Part shown: in pieces, positions 57,195 to 64,000 of the stretch
Layout: the number at the start of each line of letters is the position of its first letter
How positions within the stretch are numbered: the first letter of the stretch is position 1
Made by a program: the position numbers and the translations under genes
The notes under the pieces: generated by a model
Databases searched by the model: none
The model's input: the letters and a program-made list of their open reading frames with translations, nothing else
Told to the model about the DNA's origin: nothing
Source of the DNA: an uncultured Eubacteriales bacterium
GTDB lineage: Bacteria > Bacillota > Clostridia > TANB77 > CAG-508
Assembly (NCBI GenBank): GCA_902492015.1
Contig: CABUJR010000003.1
Span: forward strand, 1-64,000
DNA: 64,000 nucleotides
Direction: 5' to 3'

Positions 57195-57265
57195 TATATA
57201 ATAGAAAAGTCTTTTAAACTTCCTATTATAAAAAATAGAAAAAGTATAAAATCTGTTATAATTGC

Positions 57266-57294
57266 TTGAATAAATATTTGGTTAAGTATATAAT
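57266..57294 (+). promoter_or_regulatory. Promoter of the histidine kinase gene
   Basis: TTGAAT (57266-57271), 17-nt spacer, TATAAT (57289-57294), 32 nt upstream of the ATG. Confidence 0.65.
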
Positions 57295-57326
57295 AGTTAC
57301 AATAGTGATAATATTAGGAGAAAAGG

Positions 57327-58793
57327 ATGTTAAAGAGTATACAAATAAAGATTATTATTACTTTTATTGTTATAGGGATTGTTGTTGTTTCTGTATTTGG
57401 TGCAATTAATATATATAATTTAGAAAATTTAAGTAATAGTATTTCTTCAAGTATTAATAAAAATGAATTTAACAATATTATAAATAATCAGATATATCAA
57501 ACTAAGATAACAATGCTTGTAATAGGAACTGTTTTTACATTATTAATGTCAATAATTGGCTTAATTATTGTAAGAGTTGTAATATCTCCAATGTATAGCT
57601 TGGTAAAAACTGCGGAACAAGCAACAAAAGCAGACAGAATAAAATATTTAGGAGAAGGAAAAAAGAAAAAAGGAATAAATGATTTAGTTTCAGCTTTTGA
57701 TTCTATGAATAATGAATTAAAAGAAAATTTAAATGAAGCTACAAGACAAAAAAAGCAAATGGAAACAATATTACTTCACATGACAGATGGAATTATTGCT
57801 TTTGATATTGATGGAAAAATAATTCATATAAATCCAGCAGCTAAGAAGTTTTTAAACTTAACTGGAAATGAAAGTTTTGAAGATATTTTTGATAAATATA
57901 ATGTAGATATAAATTTAGAAAAGATAATTTATTTAGAAAATTGGACTTCTTCTGAAAAGAAAATAAGTGTAGAAAATAGAACAATTAATTTATTTTTTGC
58001 ACCATTTAAAAATGAAAATGATAGACCAGCAGGCTTAATTGTAGTTATACAAGATATTACAGAACATGTAAAACTAGACACTATGAGAAAAAGATTTGTT
58101 GCAGATGTATCACATGAGCTAAAAACACCGATTACTTCTATAATGGGATATGCAGATACACTTCTTGAAAATGATGTTGATGAAGAAACTAATAAAAAAT
58201 TTTTAGAAAGAATTTCAGCAGAAGCTGTAAGAATGTCTAAACTTGTTCAAGATTTGCTAACACTTTCTAGATACGATACTTCTAAAGTAAAAATAGAAAA
58301 AACAGAGTTTGATTTAGGAGAACTTGTTAAATATACTTTTGACGGTCTAGATTTAGAAATGAAAAAGAAACATCAAACAGCAGAATGTTTTGTTACTTCT
58401 AATGTTCCACCAGTATACGCAGATAGAAGTGGAATAGAACGAGTTGTTTTAAATATTCTTACAAATGCAATAAAATATACACCAGAAAATGGCGCAATAA
58501 AAGTATATGTTGGTTTTGTATATAATGATGCTTATATAAAAATTATAGATACAGGAATAGGAATTCCAAAAGATGATTTAGATAAGATATTTGAAAGATT
58601 TTATAGAGTAGATAAAGCACGTACTAGAGAAATGGGAGGTACAGGACTTGGACTTTCAATAGCAAAAGAAATACTAGATCAAAATAATGGAATGATAGAT
58701 ATAAAAAGTGAGCAAGGAAAAGGAACAGAAGTTGTAATTAGAATACCAACTAAGCAAGGAAAGTTAAATAAAGAACAAAGCATAGATGAATAA
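57327..58793 (+). CDS. Sensor histidine kinase (PhoR/WalK-type)
   Basis: A 488-residue kinase: two membrane helices (residues ~7-28 and ~62-88) around a short ~35-residue outside loop, HAMP linker, PAS domain (residues ~145-245), HisKA with H263 in VSHELKTPITS, and HATPase with NAIKYTPENG, DTGIGIP and GGTGLGLSIAKEI. The short outside loop suggests sensing in the membrane or via PAS, not by a large sensor domain. Probable partner of the regulator at 55673. Confidence 0.92.
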   Translation: MLKSIQIKIIITFIVIGIVVVSVFGAINIYNLENLSNSISSSINKNEFNNIINNQIYQTKITMLVIGTVFTLLMSIIGLIIVRVVISPMYSLVKTAEQATKADRIKYLGEGKKKKGINDLVSAFDSMNNELKENLNEATRQKKQMETILLHMTDGIIAFDIDGKIIHINPAAKKFLNLTGNESFEDIFDKYNVDINLEKIIYLENWTSSEKKISVENRTINLFFAPFKNENDRPAGLIVVIQDITEHVKLDTMRKRFVADVSHELKTPITSIMGYADTLLENDVDEETNKKFLERISAEAVRMSKLVQDLLTLSRYDTSKVKIEKTEFDLGELVKYTFDGLDLEMKKKHQTAECFVTSNVPPVYADRSGIERVVLNILTNAIKYTPENGAIKVYVGFVYNDAYIKIIDTGIGIPKDDLDKIFERFYRVDKARTREMGGTGLGLSIAKEILDQNNGMIDIKSEQGKGTEVVIRIPTKQGKLNKEQSIDE

Positions 58794-58807
58794 AGGAGAG
58801 ATACAAA

Positions 58808-60001
58808 GTGATAAAAAAATTTAAAAAATCTTTTATGAGTTTAATATTGTTTTTAATGTATGCTAATAATATTTATGCTACAACAACTGGTACATATACT
58901 GTATCTGAAAATGGTAGTGGAATAGGAAAAATAATCCTTCTATTAGTTGGAGTACTTTTAGTATCTTTAGTATTATTTGCAGGATATGTTATGGATAAAA
59001 ATGAAAACACTAAAAAAGAAAGAGAAAAATTTATAAAAAAACATAAAGAAAAAGAAAATTCTGAAAGCGATACTGAAATAGAAAAAGACGATTATGAAGA
59101 TTATGATGAAGAAGAGGATAGCGAAGAAGATAACAAAGAAGATAACGAAGATGATGAAAATAATAGTGATGAATTAGAAGATGAGAATTATTATACTCAA
59201 AGAATAAATTTAACAACTGAATATGATAAAGAAGAAGAGGATAGCATAGAGTCTTTAAATGATTTAGAAAGAAATTTGATAGAAAAATATATAGACGAAG
59301 ATGATTTAGAAGATACAGAAGAAAGTGATGAAGAAGTAGACGAAGATGAATTAGAAAATAGTTTTGAAGATAGTAATAAAGACTATGATGATAATAATGA
59401 AGAAGACGATTCTGAAAATTATGAAGATGAAGAAGATGAAATACTTATAAGAGATAATTCATATAATGATGTAGCAGAAAATTTAATGAATTCTACTATG
59501 ATTTTTAATTCAACAGAATTAAAAATAGAAGAAAAAAACGAAAATACAGTAAAAGGTTATGATTATGAAGAAGATGATTTATCAGAAATAGAGTCGATGA
59601 TTAAAGCTGCAAATATAAAAAGATATACTAGGAAAAAAACTAAAGGAGAAGAGTTATTAAAACCAAGAAAAAAAGTCATTGTATTTAAAAAAGAAAAAAA
59701 TGATAATGACATTATTGCAAACACAAGAAGAAAAATGGCAGAATCAAAAGAGGCTCAAAAACCAAAAAGAGGTAGACCACCTAAAAATAGTACCGAAGAT
59801 ATTATAGAAAAAGATGTTCAAGAAGCAAGCAAAGAAGTAAAAGTTCCAGCAAAAAGAGGAAGAAAACCGGGTAGTAAAAACAAACCAAAAGAACCAGCTA
59901 AAAGGGGAAGAAAACCAGGTAGCAAAAACAAAACAACTGCTAAAAAAAGAGGTAGACCACCTAAAAAGACTACTAAAAAAACTGTAAAAAAAGATAAATA
60001 A
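58808..60001 (+). CDS. Membrane protein with acidic region and AT-hook-like basic tail
   Basis: A 397-residue protein from GTG 58808 (AAAGGAGA RBS). A signal-like helix (residues ~8-24), a short outside stretch and a membrane helix (residues ~39-60) precede a large cytoplasmic part. That part is a highly acidic Asp/Glu tract (residues ~75-220), then a neutral region, then a basic tail (residues ~310-397) with four AT-hook-like motifs: KRGRPPK, KRGRKPGSK twice, and KRGRPPKK. AT-hooks bind the minor groove of AT-rich DNA, so this protein could tether chromosome to membrane. It lies between the kinase and signal peptidase genes. Confidence 0.75.
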   Translation: MIKKFKKSFMSLILFLMYANNIYATTTGTYTVSENGSGIGKIILLLVGVLLVSLVLFAGYVMDKNENTKKEREKFIKKHKEKENSESDTEIEKDDYEDYDEEEDSEEDNKEDNEDDENNSDELEDENYYTQRINLTTEYDKEEEDSIESLNDLERNLIEKYIDEDDLEDTEESDEEVDEDELENSFEDSNKDYDDNNEEDDSENYEDEEDEILIRDNSYNDVAENLMNSTMIFNSTELKIEEKNENTVKGYDYEEDDLSEIESMIKAANIKRYTRKKTKGEELLKPRKKVIVFKKEKNDNDIIANTRRKMAESKEAQKPKRGRPPKNSTEDIIEKDVQEASKEVKVPAKRGRKPGSKNKPKEPAKRGRKPGSKNKTTAKKRGRPPKKTTKKTVKKDK

Positions 60002-60061
60002 AAATATAGCAAAAGAAATATATTTGTAACAAAATTAATATAATTCAAATAGTAAATATAC

Positions 60062-60090
60062 TTGAAAAAATAGATAAACTAATATATAAT
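60062..60090 (+). promoter_or_regulatory. Promoter of the signal peptidase operon
   Basis: TTGAAA (60062-60067), 17-nt spacer, TATAAT (60085-60090), 29 nt upstream of the start codon. Confidence 0.7.
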
Positions 60091-60119
60091 TCGTTTGAAA
60101 ATTAGAAAGGTAAATAAAA

Positions 60120-60749
60120 ATGAATGAAAAAGTAAAAGATATATTAGAATGGGGTTATTGTATAATAATAGCCCTAGTTCTAGCATTGCTATTTAGATAT
60201 TTTATCGGAACACCAACAATAGTAAAGCAAAGGTCAATGTATCCAACACTACAAGAAAATCAAAGATTAATTTTAAATAGAACTTTTAGAATAACAAAAA
60301 AAGTTCCAGAAAGAGGACAAATAATAACTTTTGAAGCACCATCAAGAGAATATCAAAAATGGGAAGCAGACCAGACAAATCCAGTTGCTATTTATGATAA
60401 TCAAGTAAATGGAATATTTAATAAATTTATTTATTACAGTTTAGAATTAACAAAAAAGAGTTATATAAAAAGAGTTATTGCACTTCCTGGAGAACATGTA
60501 AAAATTGAAGATAATAAAGTATATATTAATGGAAATGTATTAGAAGAAGATTATCTTCAAGATGATGTTGTAACATATTCAGAAGTATTTTATGATTTTA
60601 TAGTTCCAGAAGGATATATTTTTGCTATGGGTGATAATAGATTACATAGCACAGATTGTAGAGCTTTAGGTTGTATTCCAATGGATAAAATTGAAGGAAT
60701 AGTTAGTTTAAGATTTTGGCCATTTAATGTATTTGGTAAAGTAGATTAG
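60120..60749 (+). CDS. lepB: Signal peptidase I
   Basis: A 209-residue membrane peptidase with one N-terminal helix (residues ~12-30). The catalytic dyad is S39 in QRSMYPTL and K117 in YIKRVIALPGE, followed by GDNRLHSTDCRALG. It removes signal peptides from exported proteins, which here would include the pilins and VirB6-like proteins. It has its own promoter and is followed 9 nt later by holB. Confidence 0.95.
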   Translation: MNEKVKDILEWGYCIIIALVLALLFRYFIGTPTIVKQRSMYPTLQENQRLILNRTFRITKKVPERGQIITFEAPSREYQKWEADQTNPVAIYDNQVNGIFNKFIYYSLELTKKSYIKRVIALPGEHVKIEDNKVYINGNVLEEDYLQDDVVTYSEVFYDFIVPEGYIFAMGDNRLHSTDCRALGCIPMDKIEGIVSLRFWPFNVFGKVD

Positions 60750-60758
60750 GAGATAGAA

Positions 60759-61667
60759 TTGAATTTTAATGGAATTATTGGCAATAAAGAAGTAAAAGAA
60801 TATTTAGATAAAAATATAAAACAAAAAAATATATTACATAGTTATTTATTTTTGGGAACAAGTGGAATTGGGAAACTATTAATTGCAAAAGAATTTGCTA
60901 AAGCTATATTATGTATAGAAGAAAATAGTGATACTTGTACATGTAAATCATGTACTTGTTTTAATGGAAAAAATCATCCGGATTTTTATTTGATAAATGA
61001 AAATGGAGATAACATTAAGATTGATACAATTCGAGAACTTACTGAAAAAGTAATAGAAAAACCTATTATATCGCGCAAAAAAGTTTATATAATAAATGAT
61101 TGTGATAAGATGACAAAAGAGGCTCAAAACTGTTTGCTAAAAACTCTTGAAGAACCACCAGAATTTGCTGTAATAATATTAATATCTTCAAATGAAAATA
61201 TTATACTAAATACAATTAAATCAAGATGTATGAGTATAAAGTTTAAAAACATTGATGACGAAGAATTACTAAATTTTGCAATAAACCATTTAGGATATGA
61301 TAATATATCTAAAAATTTGTTAAAAACTTTTGATGGTAGTATTGGAAAAGCAATAAAATTAAAAGACAATAAGGAAAAATATAGTGAAATTGAAAATTTA
61401 ATATCAAATCTTAAACAAAAAGATTTAATAGATATTTTACTTGATGCAAAAATCATATATGATAAAGAAAATATATTTGATATATTAGATTATATGATTG
61501 TTTGTTTATACTCAAAAAAAGATGAGAATGAAAAATATATAGATTGTATAAAATATATAAATAAATGCAATTTGAGAATTAGAAGTAATAGCAATTTTGA
61601 TATGAGCGTAGATGATATGCTTTTTAATATATGGGAGGAATTAAATGAAAATAGTAACAGGTGTTAG
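60759..61667 (+). CDS. holB: DNA polymerase III delta' subunit
   Basis: A 302-residue clamp-loader subunit. A P-loop-like GTSGIGKLL near residue 31 has Leu where Thr/Ser is usual. Zinc cysteines are CTCKSCTC, and then NDCDKMTKEAQNCLLKTLEEPP and SRCMSI follow. Start is TTG 60759 with TAGGAG 6 nt upstream. It overlaps the next gene by 23 nt, the common holB-ricT (yaaT) arrangement in Firmicutes. Confidence 0.9.
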   Translation: MNFNGIIGNKEVKEYLDKNIKQKNILHSYLFLGTSGIGKLLIAKEFAKAILCIEENSDTCTCKSCTCFNGKNHPDFYLINENGDNIKIDTIRELTEKVIEKPIISRKKVYIINDCDKMTKEAQNCLLKTLEEPPEFAVIILISSNENIILNTIKSRCMSIKFKNIDDEELLNFAINHLGYDNISKNLLKTFDGSIGKAIKLKDNKEKYSEIENLISNLKQKDLIDILLDAKIIYDKENIFDILDYMIVCLYSKKDENEKYIDCIKYINKCNLRIRSNSNFDMSVDDMLFNIWEELNENSNRC

Positions 61668-62571
61668 ATTCAAAAGACCTGGAAAAATATATTATTTTGA
61701 TCCAGATAAGTTACAAATAGAAAAAGGTATGAATGTTATAGTAGATACAGCAATGGGAGAAGAATTTGGAGAAGTAGTAATTGCTAAAAAAGAAGTAGAA
61801 GATAACGAAGTTACTGAACCACTAAAAAAGGTAGTAAGAATAGCTACAGAAAAAGATGAAAAAATGCGTTTGGAAAACAAGGCGAAAGAAAAAGATGCTT
61901 TTAAAACTTGTTTAGAAAAAATAAAAAAGCATGAGCTTCCAATGAAGCTTATTGATGCTGAGTATAAATATGATGGTTCAAAACTAATATTTTATTTTAC
62001 AGCAGATGGAAGAATTGATTTTAGAGAACTTGTAAAAGACTTAGCTGCAGTTTTTAGAACAAGAATCGAACTTCGTCAAATTGGTGTGAGAGATGAAGTA
62101 AAAAGAACAGGTGGAAATGGAATATGTGGTAGAGAATTATGTTGTTGTTCGTTTTTAGGAAGCTTTGAGACAGTTTCTATAAAAATGGCAAAAGAGCAAA
62201 ATATTTCTCTAAATCCATCAAAAATATCTGGAAATTGTGGAAGATTAATGTGCTGTTTAAAATATGAACAAGAAGTATATGAAGAAAAATTAAAGAGTCT
62301 ACCAAAAATAGGTGCTATTGTTAAAACTGAAGATGGGACAGGAGAAGTAACAGCAGTAGAAACTTTAAAAGAAGTTATTAGAGTAAAATATGAAGATGGA
62401 GAAGATACTTTTTTTAAGAAATATAATGCAAAGGATGTTGTAGTAATTAAAGACGCTGTAGTAGATGATGACAAATTAGAAGTAGATAGTGAAGAAGATT
62501 TAGAGGGATTAAAAGAACTCGAAAATCTAGAAAAAGCAGATAAGAAAAATACAGTCCAAGATGATATATAA
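61645..62571 (+). CDS. ricT: RicT/YaaT (PSP1 domain) protein
   Basis: A 308-residue PSP1-family protein: VRFKRPGKIYYFDP at the N-terminus, then DFRELVKDLA and a cysteine-rich centre with GICGRELCCCSFLG and GNCGRLMCCLKYE. RicT is part of the Ric (Y) complex with Fe-S clusters that helps RNA processing with RNase Y, and in Bacillus affects sporulation and biofilm. The C-terminus has a short acidic tail. Confidence 0.92.
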   Translation: MKIVTGVRFKRPGKIYYFDPDKLQIEKGMNVIVDTAMGEEFGEVVIAKKEVEDNEVTEPLKKVVRIATEKDEKMRLENKAKEKDAFKTCLEKIKKHELPMKLIDAEYKYDGSKLIFYFTADGRIDFRELVKDLAAVFRTRIELRQIGVRDEVKRTGGNGICGRELCCCSFLGSFETVSIKMAKEQNISLNPSKISGNCGRLMCCLKYEQEVYEEKLKSLPKIGAIVKTEDGTGEVTAVETLKEVIRVKYEDGEDTFFKKYNAKDVVVIKDAVVDDDKLEVDSEEDLEGLKELENLEKADKKNTVQDDI

Positions 62572-62649
62572 AATTATTATGCTTTTTTAAAATATGAAAA
62601 ATTGAAACAAAAGAATAAATCATGATAACTTAAGGGGTAACAATAGTAA

Positions 62650-63921
62650 ATGAAAACACTTGTAAAAAATGCTTATGTATTAGACATGGTAGGGGATGCT
62701 GCTAATATTGAGAAAAAAGATATATTAATAAATGACAATGTCATAGAAAATATAGATAAAGATATAAATTTAGAAGTTGATGAAAAGATAAATGCTAGAA
62801 ATATGCTTGTAATGCCAGGACTAGTAAATACACATACACATTTAGCAATGAGTATTTTTAGAGGTTACAAAGCAGATAGAAAGTTAATGGATTGGCTAGA
62901 AAATGCAATATTTCCTGTAGAAGATAAATTAAAACCAGAAGATATATATTGGAATTCATATTTATCTTGTTTAGAAATGATAAAATCAGGCACAACAACT
63001 TGTAATGATATGTATTTTGGAATGAATAAAACTGTTGAAGCGATAAATGATACTGGTCTTAGAGCCGTAGTTGCATGGTGCATGAAGGATGACTCAATAA
63101 AAGATAAAGTAGAACAAACTAGAAAATATGCTAAATTATATAATAAAAAAGACAGCAAAATAAAAATATATGTATCAGCAGATGCACCACATACATGTAA
63201 TCCTGATACAATAAAATTATGTGTAGATTTAGCTAAAGAATTGAAAACTGGTATGCATATACATTTAGCAGAAACTATTGAGGAAGAATCAAAAATAAAA
63301 TCTAGATATAATAAGAGAAGTACAGAATATTTAAATGATTTAGATGTTTTTGATGTGCCAGTTGTTTTAGCTCATGGAATATATGTATCTGATAGTGACA
63401 TTGAAATTCTAAAAAATATAAAAGGTGGAATATCACACAATCCAATTAGTAATTGTAAATTATCTTCAGGTATATGTGATGTTGTAAAACTTAGAAAAAA
63501 TGGAATTAATATAGGGCTTGGAACAGATGGAATAGGTAGTACAACAACAATGGATATGTTTGAAGAAATGAAAACAGCAGCATATTTGCAAAAAGTAAAT
63601 ACAATGCAACCAAGTTCTATTTTAGCTTATGATATACTAAAAATGGCAACAATTGAAGGTGCAAAAGTATTAGGAATGGAAGATGAAATAGGAACATTAG
63701 AGCCAGGTAAAAAAGCAGATATGATTTTTATAAAAACAGATAAATTACATCTATGTCCTGAAAATGATGTTTGTGCAAATTTGGTGTATTCGGCAAATGG
63801 AGCAGATGTTGAATCTGTTATGATTGACGGAAAAATAATAATGCAAAATAGAAAAATGATTAATTTAGATGAAAAAGAAGTAATAAGACAAGTTAAAAAA
63901 ATTGCTAAAAGACTATTATAA
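62650..63921 (+). CDS. mtaD: 5-methylthioadenosine/S-adenosylhomocysteine deaminase-like amidohydrolase
   Basis: A 423-residue amidohydrolase. The metal ligands are H62 and H64 in NTHTH, then GMHIHLAET (His), LAHGIY (His) and GTDGIGS (Asp), matching the MtaD/SAH deaminase family (TrzN/ATZ-like fold). It deaminates MTA or SAH to the inosine derivative. The RBS is AAGGGG, about 10 nt before the ATG. Not evidently co-regulated with ricT. Confidence 0.9.
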   Translation: MKTLVKNAYVLDMVGDAANIEKKDILINDNVIENIDKDINLEVDEKINARNMLVMPGLVNTHTHLAMSIFRGYKADRKLMDWLENAIFPVEDKLKPEDIYWNSYLSCLEMIKSGTTTCNDMYFGMNKTVEAINDTGLRAVVAWCMKDDSIKDKVEQTRKYAKLYNKKDSKIKIYVSADAPHTCNPDTIKLCVDLAKELKTGMHIHLAETIEEESKIKSRYNKRSTEYLNDLDVFDVPVVLAHGIYVSDSDIEILKNIKGGISHNPISNCKLSSGICDVVKLRKNGINIGLGTDGIGSTTTMDMFEEMKTAAYLQKVNTMQPSSILAYDILKMATIEGAKVLGMEDEIGTLEPGKKADMIFIKTDKLHLCPENDVCANLVYSANGADVESVMIDGKIIMQNRKMINLDEKEVIRQVKKIAKRLL

Positions 63922-63989
63922 TTCTATGAAAAATAGATTAAAATAGATATTGGTATAACCAATAATTTTATGAAAGGAGGAGTTTTCAA

Positions 63990-64000
63990 ATGGCATACAA
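63990..64000 (+). CDS. Start of a gene cut by the window end
   Basis: An AAAGGAGG RBS (63974-63980 region) is 9 nt upstream of ATG 63990, giving MAY before the window ends. The protein cannot be identified from this. Confidence 0.6.

Overview
The window is very AT-rich, uses the standard bacterial code (TGA is a stop, e.g. 30161-30163), has strong AAGGAGG-type ribosome binding sites and TTGaaa/TATAAT promoters, and carries Firmicutes-style core gene order (tRNA, tadA, short SRP RNA, dnaX, ybaB, recR; yvcK; OmpR-type two-component genes; lepB-holB-ricT). This points to a low-GC Gram-positive of the Clostridia, probably an uncultured gut-type lineage; the exact taxon cannot be fixed from the sequence alone. 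Peptidoglycan hydrolases argue against a wall-less mollicute.

Layout. (1) 1-8580 is a defence island: the 3' end of a type I restriction specificity gene, a NifU-like scaffold, a metallophosphoesterase, an RloA-RloB (AbiL-like) ATPase pair, and a complete QatABCD anti-phage operon. It ends at a bidirectional terminator. A small reverse-strand gene and a 480-nt non-coding stretch with tandem repeats and a long stem-loop follow. (2) 9362-11879 holds two reverse-strand genes: an unusual pyrophosphatase-glyoxalase fold fusion and a GT-C-type membrane protein. (3) 12017-37695 is the main attraction: a 25-kb type IV secretion-like locus with six paralogous TrbC/VirB2-type pilins, a seventh diverged one, a PrgI/VirB3-type protein, a membrane-anchored TraC-like protein, a VirB4 ATPase, five VirB6/TrbL-like proteins (four with cytoplasmic tails of several hundred residues), two paralogous membrane-anchored proteins, two small membrane-anchored NTF2-like proteins and a lone LolD/MacB-type ABC ATPase. 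No relaxase, VirD4 coupling ATPase or VirB11 is encoded in the window. (4) 38203-46058 is housekeeping: a G5-SH3-glucosaminidase wall hydrolase, two paralogous membrane-anchored proteins bracketing tRNA-Arg(CCU) and tadA, SRP RNA, dnaX, ybaB, recR and yvcK. (5) 46221-64000 holds a small reverse gene, a frameshifted cwlD-type amidase, a giant cyclic beta-glucan synthase-like gene, a response regulator and histidine kinase split by a NUDIX gene, a membrane protein with AT-hook-like motifs, signal peptidase I, holB, ricT, an MTA/SAH deaminase and the first codons of another gene.

How the parts fit. The secretion locus looks like a chromosomally resident protein- or DNA-translocation machine: signal-peptide-bearing pilins feed a pilus or channel, VirB4 with its separate TraC-like partner supplies energy, and the VirB6 paralogues form the membrane core, with their long variable tails facing the cytoplasm. 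The first pilin is followed by a perfect 21-bp hairpin, and three near-identical promoters drive the pilin genes and the core operon, so pilins can be made in excess. The glucosaminidase just downstream could open the wall for it, but that is inference. The Qat, Rlo and restriction genes are an independent antiviral block.
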